Shown here piece by piece: positions 43,132 through 52,269 of a stretch of 64,000 nt of DNA. Position numbers and translations under genes: made by a program. Origin of the DNA: Prevotella sp. GTDB lineage: Bacteria; Bacteroidota; Bacteroidia; Bacteroidales; Bacteroidaceae. Below the pieces are notes generated by a model. It did not search any database, had not been told where the DNA came from, and saw only the letters and a list, made by a program, of their open reading frames with translations. The stretch is taken from assembly GCA_017413085.1 (NCBI GenBank), contig JAFPVC010000016.1, positions 62,001 to 126,000 of the forward strand. Reading direction: 5' to 3'. Each line of letters starts with the position of its first letter. Position 1 is the stretch's first letter.

Positions 43132-44538
43132 ATGAAAACAAGGATTTTTGCAATACTGCTTGTGGTTCTGCTTAACGTCATGCACGTTGCTGCAGAGCAG
43201 GTGCTGCTGACGCAGCAGATGGCAAACGAGGCGAAGAACACGCTTGTGATAGACCGAGACTACACACTTGGCGGGAAGACCGTGACCCTGCCAAAGAAAT
43301 GCCGCATAATAGTAAAAGAAGGCGGCCGTCTTGACAACGGCACCATACGCGGAAAGCAGTCGCAGATTATGGCAGAGCGCGACCTAACATTCATAGGCAA
43401 AAGCCTTAGGATAGAAGGCTCTTGGCGACAGGAAGAAATATGGGACGATTGGTTCGAGTTTGACAACAGCAAAACCTTCGTGTCAAACCTGCTAATAGAC
43501 AACATGCTTGCACTCTGCGACGACTTCACCGACAACCACATACACTTGCAGCGCGGCCGTACATACTACGTGGAACTGCCTTACAAAGGGCGGTCTGACG
43601 TTGCTGAACTCATATCATTCCACATGGAAAGCGGAAAGAAAATGAGGCACTACGAGGAGTTTTTCGGCGAGGGATATGAATACCTGCATGTATTCACCAT
43701 ACCGTCTAATACAAGACTGACAATAGAAGGACGCTTGCAGTTGCTGCCAAACTATATGGGCGTGTATTTCTTATTTTATGAGAACGACAAGCGCAACATA
43801 ACCATTGACGGAGGCGGCGAGATATGGGGTGACAACAGCAACCACCTGATGAGCAAGCCACTGACGAAAGAAGGCTACAGAGGTGAGTGGGGATTCCTGT
43901 TCATGTGCCTGAGATGCCACGACTTCACCTTCCGCGACGTAACCATTGCCGAGGCCTTCGGCGACTGCATCTACTACAGCGGCTCGTTCCTGCCAGAAGA
44001 TACCGGCGAACGCTGGGGCAGCGGCCTTGTTATGGACAACGTGAAGGTGCTGCGCGCACGCAGAAACGGCGTGACACTGTCGGCCCGTGACTGCCTAATC
44101 CGCGACTGCCACTTTGAGGGCAACGGCATGGTAAACGGGACATTACCAAAGGCAGGAATAGACTTTGAATCGGACTATATAGCAAAATATCCCACTGAAC
44201 TTGGCAACCGCGACGTGGTGATGGAGAACTGTACGTTTGCAAACAACGGCCGTGACATGTCAGCTGCAAACAACAACCTAGCATCTTACGGACGTTTGGC
44301 CACCACGATACGCAACTGTCATTTCGGAAACAAGATACACATTTCATGGGGACACTGGTTGCGTTTTGAGAATTGCACGTTCAATGGTTTCGTGGGCGAC
44401 TACGACAAGCCCGTAGATGCCAAAAACGCAATAAAAAACACGCAGTTTATAAACTGCGTGATAAACGGAATGCCCGACATCGTGAGACAGCGCCAAGACT
44501 GGAACAACTTGTTCCAACAATGTCAGTTCAACGACTGA
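43132..44538 (+). CDS. Secreted right-handed beta-helix protein
   Basis: 468 residues with a signal peptide cut near VAAEQ (residue 21). The sequence carries the repeating short strands of a pectate-lyase-like parallel beta-helix (NITIDGGGEIWGD, DFTFRDVTIAEAFGDCIYYSG, RNGVTLSARDCLIRDCHF, MENCTFANNGRD). This fold is used by polysaccharide lyases, some glycoside hydrolases and binding proteins. No known catalytic signature was recognised, so the substrate is unknown. The 3' end overlaps the convergent GT2 gene by 11 bases and contains a terminator-like palindrome for that strand. It may belong with the fucosidase genes or stand alone. Confidence 0.82.
   Translation: MKTRIFAILLVVLLNVMHVAAEQVLLTQQMANEAKNTLVIDRDYTLGGKTVTLPKKCRIIVKEGGRLDNGTIRGKQSQIMAERDLTFIGKSLRIEGSWRQEEIWDDWFEFDNSKTFVSNLLIDNMLALCDDFTDNHIHLQRGRTYYVELPYKGRSDVAELISFHMESGKKMRHYEEFFGEGYEYLHVFTIPSNTRLTIEGRLQLLPNYMGVYFLFYENDKRNITIDGGGEIWGDNSNHLMSKPLTKEGYRGEWGFLFMCLRCHDFTFRDVTIAEAFGDCIYYSGSFLPEDTGERWGSGLVMDNVKVLRARRNGVTLSARDCLIRDCHFEGNGMVNGTLPKAGIDFESDYIAKYPTELGNRDVVMENCTFANNGRDMSAANNNLASYGRLATTIRNCHFGNKIHISWGHWLRFENCTFNGFVGDYDKPVDAKNAIKNTQFINCVINGMPDIVRQRQDWNNLFQQCQFND
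44439..44460 (-). terminator. Terminator-like palindrome inside the beta-helix gene, for the minus strand
   Basis: A perfect 22-base palindrome. On the minus strand it is followed directly by TTTTTTATTG, so it fits an intrinsic terminator for the polysaccharide operon that ends with GT2 at 44528. It lies wholly within the coding sequence of the opposite gene. Confidence 0.65.
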
Positions 44539-45346
44539 ACGTTGCTCGTAACCTCTGTATGGCACAGCGCTTACGATTGTTGAACATATATCTCAGGAAT
44601 GTAGCACACCAGCGTGCCAATCTGTATTTCTGCGACAGGAAATTCTTATAATATGTAGCAAAAAAGAGTTTTCGGTCATCATAGCTGCGCATGAAGTGCT
44701 TCCACGTAAGTTGGTTGGATGTTCCGCCATTAGACATGTTTGTAAGCACGCTATCGGTGAATATTATGGGGACATCCATGGAATACATGCGGTGAAACCA
44801 TTCATAGTCGCCGATGTTTCTGTATTCTGGATTAAACAATCCCACCTTTTCATACACATATCGGGGTACGAGCGTAGCCGGATGAATAATGCCCATGAGA
44901 TTCTTTTCATATTTGTTCCGACATGTCTGCACGTCACTTTTGGCATAGAAGACGGTTTTATGGGTCTTTTCTTCAAACACCCTCATAGTCCCGGAAATAA
45001 CAGGCAGGTTGTCAATGTCACGCCCTTGCACCATGCCGGCAACCTTCTCCAATGCATCAGATTCGGCATAATCATCGCTGTTGACTATCCACAGGTAAGT
45101 AGCAGACGAACGTCTGACTCCCTTATTGAAAGCATCGAAAATGCCTGAGTCTGGTTCGCTTTTCCACTTCATCCGCCCACCGAACAAAGTCTCGTAGCGC
45201 TTGACGATATCCAGCGTGTCATCGGTAGAGCCTCCGTCAACGATTATATATTCATAATCCTGATATGTCTGCGACAATATTGATTGCAGGGTACGTTCAA
45301 TGGTCTTGCCGCTGTTGAAGCATACTGTTATGATTGAGAATAGCAT
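44528..45346 (-). CDS. Family 2 glycosyltransferase
   Basis: 272 residues with a GT-A fold: FSIITVCFNS at the start, VDGGSTDDT, and the metal-binding VNSDDY region. It transfers a sugar from a nucleotide-sugar donor to a lipid-linked acceptor at the inner face of the membrane. The donor cannot be told. It is the last gene of the polysaccharide cluster and overlaps the flippase gene by 19 bases. Its 3' end overlaps the convergent beta-helix gene by 11 bases. Confidence 0.93.
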   Translation of the reverse strand: MLFSIITVCFNSGKTIERTLQSILSQTYQDYEYIIVDGGSTDDTLDIVKRYETLFGGRMKWKSEPDSGIFDAFNKGVRRSSATYLWIVNSDDYAESDALEKVAGMVQGRDIDNLPVISGTMRVFEEKTHKTVFYAKSDVQTCRNKYEKNLMGIIHPATLVPRYVYEKVGLFNPEYRNIGDYEWFHRMYSMDVPIIFTDSVLTNMSNGGTSNQLTWKHFMRSYDDRKLFFATYYKNFLSQKYRLARWCATFLRYMFNNRKRCAIQRLRATFSR

Positions 45347-46860
45347 TTTACTTTACTATTTATGGTTTCTGTAATCTTTTTCCTTGTATTATTGTCTATG
45401 GCGAAGAACCAGCAAAGGACCAGCGAAAATACGGCACTTGATGAGATTACCGTAAACAAACGCAGATACTCATTGCTGTTGTCCATCAGCACATGTATGG
45501 CATAAGTGAACAGATATATGGCAATGGAAACGGGGATGACGGTACCATAAACTCTTGTAAAGAAGCGCAGCACCGGGAATTTAATATAGTAATGCAGCCA
45601 GAACAAAGTAAACGCAGTGGCCATGAAAGCCGCTACGATATTCACAATGAAAGGGATAGCAGGCGATGCTCCCATTCGCAGGAGCAGGTATGACACCGGC
45701 AGGACGAGGAGGTTGACGCCGCCGCCGCATATTCCCACGTTTCGCAGATAGCCCGACGCATGGACTGCGATATAAAGGCATCCCGTCATTGATATGACAG
45801 TCAGGTAAACAAGGATGAGGGTTATGAAAACAGGAGTGTATGCAGGATATTCAACAAGCCATATCCTCAGAATCAAGTCTATCTCCATTATCAACGGTGC
45901 ACATACAATAGTCATAAGCAGTCCTGAAATCTTTGCAGCATTTAATGTCAGACTCGCCATTTCATTTTTCTTGCCAGCCGCATACAGGTTTATGATTTGA
46001 GGCTTCACTGCCAACTGCACGTTGTTTATCAGTTGGTAGACAACGTTGAACACCTGGAAGGAAATGCCACGCGCCGCATTTATCACCGTACCGAAAAAAA
46101 AGTTTAGCAATATGTTCACACCCTGATTATTACACACCACAGCCAAGTTGCCTATAGCATTCCAACTGGAAAAACCAATCATCTGCGACATCAACTTCTT
46201 GTCATAAGCAAAACGGAATCGCGCCTCGCTGAAACTACGCTGGCAATACGCATTATAGAACACTGCCACAGAGAACTGCACAAAAAGCATCAGTGCTCCA
46301 TAAAGAATCATGCGGTCAGTGTCTGCAACAGCTATTATCAAGGCTATAGCCAACCTTGACACACCTTCATAAATGCTAAGGTATGCGTAAGCCCCCATAC
46401 GTTCATGCGCAATGATGACCGCCATGAAGGGTAACTGCACAATCTGTATTATGATGGTGGCTACAGAGAACTGATAAACCCACAACACCGCCGTAATCCT
46501 TGTGGCATCGAATACGAGCCTGTTATTCACATACCAAAGTCCGACGGTTTCAGCAAGTACGAATATGATTACGGCAAGAATGACGTGCAGCGTTATGGCA
46601 TTAGAGAATACACGTGAGGTATTACCACTATCACCCTGCCCTATTTCTATATTGAGAAACCTTTGCGTGCTGGAGGAAAGCGTGGCATTGAGAAAACTGA
46701 ACATCATGACCACGCCACCGACCACATTATACAGGCCATAGTCATCCACCCCCAGCGCATGAAGCACCACGCGTGAAGTGTATAGCCCCACACACATGAG
46801 TATCACCATGCGTATGTATAAAAATATTGTGTTGCGTGCTATGCGTTTATTGTCGCTCAT
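45328..46860 (-). CDS. Polysaccharide flippase (Wzx-like, MATE/MOP superfamily)
   Basis: 510 residues with about 12-14 hydrophobic segments. The start (ARNTIFLYIRMVILMCVGLYTSRVVLHALG in pieces) and the DYGLYNVVGGVV segment are typical of Bacteroidota lipopolysaccharide/O-antigen flippases. It would move undecaprenyl-linked repeat units across the inner membrane. It overlaps the acyltransferase gene by 4 bases and GT2 by 19, so the cluster is translated as one tight operon. Confidence 0.93.
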   Translation of the reverse strand: MSDNKRIARNTIFLYIRMVILMCVGLYTSRVVLHALGVDDYGLYNVVGGVVMMFSFLNATLSSSTQRFLNIEIGQGDSGNTSRVFSNAITLHVILAVIIFVLAETVGLWYVNNRLVFDATRITAVLWVYQFSVATIIIQIVQLPFMAVIIAHERMGAYAYLSIYEGVSRLAIALIIAVADTDRMILYGALMLFVQFSVAVFYNAYCQRSFSEARFRFAYDKKLMSQMIGFSSWNAIGNLAVVCNNQGVNILLNFFFGTVINAARGISFQVFNVVYQLINNVQLAVKPQIINLYAAGKKNEMASLTLNAAKISGLLMTIVCAPLIMEIDLILRIWLVEYPAYTPVFITLILVYLTVISMTGCLYIAVHASGYLRNVGICGGGVNLLVLPVSYLLLRMGASPAIPFIVNIVAAFMATAFTLFWLHYYIKFPVLRFFTRVYGTVIPVSIAIYLFTYAIHVLMDNSNEYLRLFTVISSSAVFSLVLCWFFAIDNNTRKKITETINSKVKCYSQS

Positions 46861-47462
46861 GATAATTGCTTTATGATTTTGGCAGGAATACCGGCAGCCA
46901 TAGAGTATGCGGGAATGTCATGCGTGACAACACTGTTGGCACCCACGACAACTCCGTCACCAATCGTTACGCCAGGCATTATGCACACGTTGTTGCCAAG
47001 CCAGACGTTGTTGCCGATTACCACTGGTCCCTTTGACACTATAGGGCGCAGTCCCGGCTGCATGCTTAGGTGCTCATGCGTAAATGAACCGTGCGAATTG
47101 TCGGTTATAAGCACGTTGGTGCCCGTCAGCAGTCCATTGCCTATGGTTATGCTGTTGGCTGCGGTTATATGGGCATAGGCGCGTATTATACAATCATCAC
47201 CTATGGTTATGTGTCCGCCTTGCCATGATGTAAGTTGCAGCGACTCACCGAATGAGCAGCAAGAGCCTACGGAGACCATCTTTAGCCCATGCAGTTTCAT
47301 AGCCTTATGATACATTACAGTTCCCTTACCGATATGACCGAAAAAAGGACGGTAAGCACCTGTGTATATGTGAGCGGCCGCATTACTCCACACTGATGCG
47401 CTTAGGACACGTATCAGCGGTGAGAGAAGCATTCCGACGAGATTAAGAATGTATCGTATCAT
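46857..47462 (-). CDS. Hexapeptide-repeat acyltransferase
   Basis: 201 residues from the ATG at 47462; an upstream ATG at 47549 would overlap the preceding gene by more than 100 bases. The left-handed beta-helix hexapeptides are clear (ITIGDDCIIRAYAHITAANSITIG in pieces, NNVWLGNNVCIMPGVTIGDGVVVGANSVV). This is the maltose/galactoside acetyltransferase type, so it probably O-acetylates a sugar of the exopolysaccharide. It overlaps GT4 upstream by 20 bases and the flippase downstream by 4. Confidence 0.92.
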   Translation of the reverse strand: MIRYILNLVGMLLSPLIRVLSASVWSNAAAHIYTGAYRPFFGHIGKGTVMYHKAMKLHGLKMVSVGSCCSFGESLQLTSWQGGHITIGDDCIIRAYAHITAANSITIGNGLLTGTNVLITDNSHGSFTHEHLSMQPGLRPIVSKGPVVIGNNVWLGNNVCIMPGVTIGDGVVVGANSVVTHDIPAYSMAAGIPAKIIKQLS

Positions 47463-48624
47463 TGTGATTGAGAATTTTATTATAGACTTCAAGAACTTCA
47501 CGCGCACAGTTTTCTGAAGTGTACATACTGTTGACGGTTTTAAAAGCAAGTTCTTTCATACTGTCAAATTCATGTGCATCGGCAGTTGTGACTTTGCTAA
47601 GCATTTCTGTCAGTTCATCGTTTGAGTTATATCGCAGCCCTATCTCACTGCCAGTGAAACGGACACCGTTGTCAAACTGTTCTTTTGTCCCGGCGGTATT
47701 GCGTCCTATCACCAGACATTTATTGAACATCGCCTCTGCCATGCAGAAACCAAATCCCTCAAATGGTGAGGCTATGACAATAGCCGCAGCGTTGCGCATC
47801 GCTCCATATATGTCATCCAGCAACCCAAGAAATTTCACTTTGTCTTCTATACCACTGTCCTTTATCTGTTTTTTTATGGAGTCCATATACAAAGGCATAC
47901 GGGATGCACCGGCGACATACAGCGGCAGGGGTGTTATTGCAGATTTCACATAGGCAATGTAACCGTTAAGGAGTTGATCAAGACCTTTTGCTGGCTCAAT
48001 GCGTCCGGCATACAGGAAATATGACTTTTTCGCAGGGGATTCATTCATGGATGGTTGCTGCGGCATTACACCATCATATACCACTTTTGATTTCGGATTC
48101 ACACTCAATCCATGATGCTCCTGCACTCCACGCGTGATACATAATGTATATGATGCGTTCATGCGCTTGTGTATGGATTTCCAAGACGGATAATAATGCA
48201 TGGAAAAATCAATATCGCCATACTCCCTGACATGATAGATATGCGGGATGCCTGCTTTTGACGCAGCAATGTCGCCTATACGCACAACACTTGTATTGGA
48301 ATGTACCAACTGTACTTCTTCGTCAACCAGCACACGATGCAATTTCTTTATGGCTTTGTAGTCCAAGAAAATCCGTCCGGCAAGTCGCAATGGAAAGAAA
48401 AGGAAATCCTTAATATTACGAATGGGAGGATACACAGACTGGCGATAGTTTATTGCCATAGTAGGTATGCCAAGCTCAGCCCATGATTCGTATATCCCAT
48501 TTTTGTCGGGGGTGATTACAAGCGGCTCGACACCATGCTTCGTGAGTTCCGTTATTATTGAAAATAAAGCCTTGGACGCTCCGCCAAACGGGTCTGTGGC
48601 ATTTGTTATGTATGCTATTTTCAT
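47443..48624 (-). CDS. Family 4 glycosyltransferase
   Basis: 393 residues with a GT-B fold. The N-terminal Rossmann part begins MKIAYITNATDPFGGASKAL; the C-terminal donor site contains GRIEPAKGLDQLL and PFEGFGFCMAEAMFNKCLVIG with the EX7E-type motif. It adds a sugar to the growing repeat unit on the cytoplasmic side. The donor cannot be predicted. It overlaps the acyltransferase gene and follows the pyruvyl transferase gene by 10 bases. Confidence 0.94.
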   Translation of the reverse strand: MKIAYITNATDPFGGASKALFSIITELTKHGVEPLVITPDKNGIYESWAELGIPTMAINYRQSVYPPIRNIKDFLFFPLRLAGRIFLDYKAIKKLHRVLVDEEVQLVHSNTSVVRIGDIAASKAGIPHIYHVREYGDIDFSMHYYPSWKSIHKRMNASYTLCITRGVQEHHGLSVNPKSKVVYDGVMPQQPSMNESPAKKSYFLYAGRIEPAKGLDQLLNGYIAYVKSAITPLPLYVAGASRMPLYMDSIKKQIKDSGIEDKVKFLGLLDDIYGAMRNAAAIVIASPFEGFGFCMAEAMFNKCLVIGRNTAGTKEQFDNGVRFTGSEIGLRYNSNDELTEMLSKVTTADAHEFDSMKELAFKTVNSMYTSENCAREVLEVYNKILNHNDTIHS

Positions 48625-48634
48625 TCCTGTACGT

Positions 48635-49765
48635 TCAGTAATTGATTATCTTATGGAGGTATTCAGCAGAGCATTGCCTTCTGACGGCAAGTGTGGCATT
48701 GACCGCAGTAAAGTCGATGTCGGGTGAAAATGTCATGTCATCATCACTGCGGAACCGCTCTGACAATCCGAATTCCGCAAGTATGGCAGGTATGCGGTCG
48801 TTATCATTTGCATTATCGTTATGCGAAAGTCCAGCCCTCTTTGTGAAACTATAGAAGTTCACGTTGAAGTTGATGCTGAAGATGGTACCGTGAAAGGAAT
48901 CAGTCACCACATAGCGTGCATTCTTGATGAGGCTGATGAACTCAGCAGGGCCGGCATCGGCTATCACATGGTCACGGTGCAGAAATTCTGGACGCGTGGC
49001 AATATAGTATACAGGCAATGACTGTGACTTGCCAAGTTCCTCAGCAAAATCCGAAATGCAATGTTTCGTACCCAAGATATAGGCCAGAATATATGGTTGC
49101 TGCGGCGTACTGCCATCGCACGAGACCTTCATCCATTCACGTTCGTCAAGAAGTAATGTAGGGTCTACCACATACTCCACAGGACGGCCAAGCACCTCAG
49201 AAAGAACCTGGCAGTTTGACTTTTCACGACATGACAGATAATCGAATGTTTTCAATGCGCCAGCCATTCTGTTTACATACTGCTGTGGAGGCGCAAGAGT
49301 ACCTATACTTGGAGCGTAGGAAGACTTCTTTGTGCCACTGGGACAGAACTCAAGAAAATTCTGCGTATAAGGATGCTGGTTGAGCAGAGGGCTCCACGTC
49401 TGGTCGCTACCTACGATATAGCGTTCATAGTCGTTTGCTGTCTGCGCCACTGTATCGATGTAATATGTGTTATTGTCAACCGGGATATGCTCATCGTGAA
49501 AACTGTTGAAACGCTGCATTATTGCGGAAAATGGCTCTGTATTGAAAAAAGCAAACTCTCCCAGACTGTTTCGTCGCAACACTCTCCGCTCGATGAAGTG
49601 CTTCAGTTTGCGCAAAAGGAGCAATGGAAGCGGATGCCGGCGCATCTTAACATAGTCAAGATAGCGGCAATCCTTGCCAAGGTTGCGTATAGCCTGCGCC
49701 AATGCGTAGGCCTGCAACATTGTGCCATAGTTTGGCTCTTTATGGTATGATATGATGGCAATCAT
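48635..49765 (-). CDS. Polysaccharide pyruvyl transferase family protein
   Basis: 376 residues matching the family: MIAIISYHKEPNYGTMLQAYAL at the start in pieces, GSDQTWSP, and a GT-B-like C-terminal half with TDSFHGTIFSI. Members move a pyruvate ketal onto a sugar of exopolysaccharides. It overlaps the FrhB-like gene by 4 bases. This pairing is common in polysaccharide clusters and suggests joint action on the same sugar. Confidence 0.92.
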   Translation of the reverse strand: MIAIISYHKEPNYGTMLQAYALAQAIRNLGKDCRYLDYVKMRRHPLPLLLLRKLKHFIERRVLRRNSLGEFAFFNTEPFSAIMQRFNSFHDEHIPVDNNTYYIDTVAQTANDYERYIVGSDQTWSPLLNQHPYTQNFLEFCPSGTKKSSYAPSIGTLAPPQQYVNRMAGALKTFDYLSCREKSNCQVLSEVLGRPVEYVVDPTLLLDEREWMKVSCDGSTPQQPYILAYILGTKHCISDFAEELGKSQSLPVYYIATRPEFLHRDHVIADAGPAEFISLIKNARYVVTDSFHGTIFSINFNVNFYSFTKRAGLSHNDNANDNDRIPAILAEFGLSERFRSDDDMTFSPDIDFTAVNATLAVRRQCSAEYLHKIINY

Positions 49766-50946
49766 GGTTGTTTTGGAGGGCGTATGATGTTATAAATGGT
49801 TTGTAAGAATGGCAGTTTGAATAAGAAATCCTTAATTCTTTGATTGCGAATAGCTCTTCTACTGTCTATCAGCACGGTATGTGCGGCATGGCAGAATCCC
49901 TGCGTGGGATACAGTTCAAGGAAGATATCTCGACGGGGATTCCTGCGCATAGGTTCTTTGAGTTGCTGATTGCGAACGGCAAACGTGTCAACGTCAGAAT
50001 GGTCGATAATGTTAACAGAGGATTTGACCGCCTGAAACAGGCTTCTCCCCTTATCGGTATTAACGAGAAGCATTGACAACCCTTCAAGACCAAAACGGTG
50101 TTCTTTATCCCAATAGTCGCCAAGCGTAATGTCGCTCACACGTTCACAAGTGGCATAGTTGCATGAATAGCAACTCTCACGGTATGTCACTCCATGTATG
50201 AAAGCCGTTATGTATTCATCCTTTGGATAGTGACTGGAGTATACCAAATTTCCTTTGCTGTCGCATACCGTAACACCATAAATGCTGCGGCCTTTGCTGT
50301 CACGAGTGCGGAATGTCACTTCGCCAGTCTGTTCTGGAGTGAGAGAGGTCATCTCGACTACGTGGCGCGACAATAATTCATGGCTTGGAACGCCGTGGCA
50401 GATAAAATCCACACATACCAGCGACTCATAATCGCGATGCAGATAATTGCGAAGACCTGCATTCTGGCACGGAGTACCGATAAACAACACCTTTATACCA
50501 TCACTAAGGTCTGATTTCACCTGGCGGTATACATCATTTATATGGCTCTGCACATATTTTGAACCTTTAAGCAAATCGACCTTGTCCTCGCTGTCTATAC
50601 GTATGTGATGCACATTACTACCATCTACACCCGTAGAACCATACACGACACCACCTTGGCGCAACACCTCACGAACAAGGACGGTTGCAATACCACCTGA
50701 AGAAGACAGCACAATCTCTTCTGCTGATGCCGCACGTGCAATATCTGCACTGATTACAGTGTGTTTTGCTACGGGTGTGTTTACCGGACAAACTTTGCGG
50801 CACAGTCCACAGTTCACACACTTCTCACTATCCACAACGGGATATATATAGCCATACTCCCCTGGCATGAGGCGCAGAGCATCATGGGTGCACGCATTTT
50901 GACATGCAAAGCAGCCGGTGCAGTCGTTATGTGGGCAGATGGTCAT
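49762..50946 (-). CDS. FrhB-like iron-sulfur flavoprotein (coenzyme F420 hydrogenase beta subunit family)
   Basis: 394 residues. Two 4Fe-4S ferredoxin motifs lie at the N terminus (CTGCFACQNACTHDAL and CVNCGLCRKVCPVN), followed by the FrhB N- and C-terminal domains (SSGGIATVL, FIGTPCQNAGL, FICHGVPS, GDYWDKEH). Archaeal relatives use F420, a cofactor not expected in this group; bacterial homologues in polysaccharide clusters probably use flavin and ferredoxin for a redox step on a sugar or its substituent. It is translationally coupled to the pyruvyl transferase (4-base overlap) and to the polymerase gene (4-base overlap). Confidence 0.9.
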   Translation of the reverse strand: MTICPHNDCTGCFACQNACTHDALRLMPGEYGYIYPVVDSEKCVNCGLCRKVCPVNTPVAKHTVISADIARAASAEEIVLSSSGGIATVLVREVLRQGGVVYGSTGVDGSNVHHIRIDSEDKVDLLKGSKYVQSHINDVYRQVKSDLSDGIKVLFIGTPCQNAGLRNYLHRDYESLVCVDFICHGVPSHELLSRHVVEMTSLTPEQTGEVTFRTRDSKGRSIYGVTVCDSKGNLVYSSHYPKDEYITAFIHGVTYRESCYSCNYATCERVSDITLGDYWDKEHRFGLEGLSMLLVNTDKGRSLFQAVKSSVNIIDHSDVDTFAVRNQQLKEPMRRNPRRDIFLELYPTQGFCHAAHTVLIDSRRAIRNQRIKDFLFKLPFLQTIYNIIRPPKQP

Positions 50947-52232
50947 TTATTCGTTGGTTTGACCTTTATAAACAATAATATGTACCATGGAATGAACATG
51001 GCAAACTTTAATGGTGTGGCGGCTGGTATGAACGATATGAAATGAGCCGTCAGCATCACTACCTTGTTACGCCAGCCTCCTGTGCCTGTATAAGCTAAGG
51101 TGCATAGAAAAAGAGTGAGCAACATGACTCCTATAAGGCCATTACTGTAGATATAAACACGATATCCGGCATTGCCGCCCTCTGTTGAGAATTTCGCCAT
51201 GCCTTCATAGCCTCTTCCCGTAAGTATCTCACTGGAAGAAGCCAGTTTCTTATATTCACGCTGGAACGTTTCTGTAGCACGATTGTCACCCTCAAGTTCT
51301 CCATCTTCGTTAATCATAAGGCGCTGAACTATAAGTTCGTTGATTACGTTTTGCCCACGATTGTAATACAGAGATATGGTTGCCACAACTGCACACAACG
51401 ATATCAACAATATAACTTTCCCAATAATGTTACGCCCCTTCATCCAACTTGCAGAAAAAAGAAGTATTACAAGAAAAACCCATGCTGCAAGCGACAAAGT
51501 CAATATAATCGTAATGAAATGAACTATATTATACCATTTGTGCCACTGGCCTATCTGGCAATATAGCAGACAAATGCAAGTCATGCCGATATGGGCGGGT
51601 TCAAGAAACACGGAACAGAAGCGTGGCAGTATGGAAAATTCCTCTCGATGGTCGAGCAGGAAAAAGAAATAATTGGTGTATGAATAATTGAACTCTACAT
51701 TTACTGCTTCACGGTGAGGCAGGGAAAAACCAAACTTCACCAAGAAATAAGCAGTAAGCGAAACAACAAGCAGACATGCGAGAAACTTTGACAGAATTGT
51801 ACCGAGGCGTACCAAATCACTGACATTCAGCATAAACAACGATAGAAATATCGTGGCATTTATCATTTGAAGGATATAGCCATTGATGTTTCGCCCGTTG
51901 AGAAACGTAATTGTGAACATCATCAAAAGATACAAACAGATTGGTACGAAATAATCATTACGCGTAAAAAGCGGTCGTTCCACTGTACGTGAGAGCAACA
52001 TACACGCAATTATAGGCACGGACGCAAGTAATGTATATACATTGTATATTCCCCAAAAAAACCATGGATTAAGTGATGCTATGACAACGAATATCATAGT
52101 GCTGAAGTATATCCATCTGACAAGGTCACTTTTAGATATCAAAAATACCTTTTCCAGATTGATTCTCGGAATAAGAAACAATCTGGAAAAGGTATTACGG
52201 GGAACACGACATATTTTATCTACTGTCAACAT
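50943..52232 (-). CDS. O-antigen/exopolysaccharide polymerase-like membrane protein (Wzy-like)
   Basis: 429 residues from the longest start, with about 10-12 membrane segments and a large soluble loop around NRGQNVINELIV to GGNAGYRVYIYSNG, as in Wzy/O-antigen ligase proteins. Sequence similarity in this family is low, so the call rests on topology and on the place beside Wzz. The predicted first 45 residues are odd: they are encoded across a perfect hairpin (52144-52196) that looks like a terminator. A start at the in-frame ATG 52097 would give 384 residues and leave the hairpin in the leader. It overlaps the FrhB-like gene by 4 bases. Confidence 0.8.
   Translation of the reverse strand: MLTVDKICRVPRNTFSRLFLIPRINLEKVFLISKSDLVRWIYFSTMIFVVIASLNPWFFWGIYNVYTLLASVPIIACMLLSRTVERPLFTRNDYFVPICLYLLMMFTITFLNGRNINGYILQMINATIFLSLFMLNVSDLVRLGTILSKFLACLLVVSLTAYFLVKFGFSLPHREAVNVEFNYSYTNYFFFLLDHREEFSILPRFCSVFLEPAHIGMTCICLLYCQIGQWHKWYNIVHFITIILTLSLAAWVFLVILLFSASWMKGRNIIGKVILLISLCAVVATISLYYNRGQNVINELIVQRLMINEDGELEGDNRATETFQREYKKLASSSEILTGRGYEGMAKFSTEGGNAGYRVYIYSNGLIGVMLLTLFLCTLAYTGTGGWRNKVVMLTAHFISFIPAATPLKFAMFIPWYILLFIKVKPTNK
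52144..52196 (-). terminator. Terminator-like hairpin at the predicted 5' end of the wzy-like gene
   Basis: A perfect 18-bp stem (52144-52161 with 52179-52196) with a 17-base loop. On the minus strand the stem ends in a TTTTT run, like an intrinsic terminator or attenuator placed 74 bases after the Wzz stop codon. Confidence 0.6.
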
Positions 52233-52269
52233 CCGCTGCTTATTGAATTACATTACCTCCGTCGACTCG

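Noticed and set aside
52144-52196. Invertible promoter of the capsule-switch type
   Set aside because: The inverted repeats are only 17 bases apart, too close for the usual Mpi-type segment, and there is no promoter between them.
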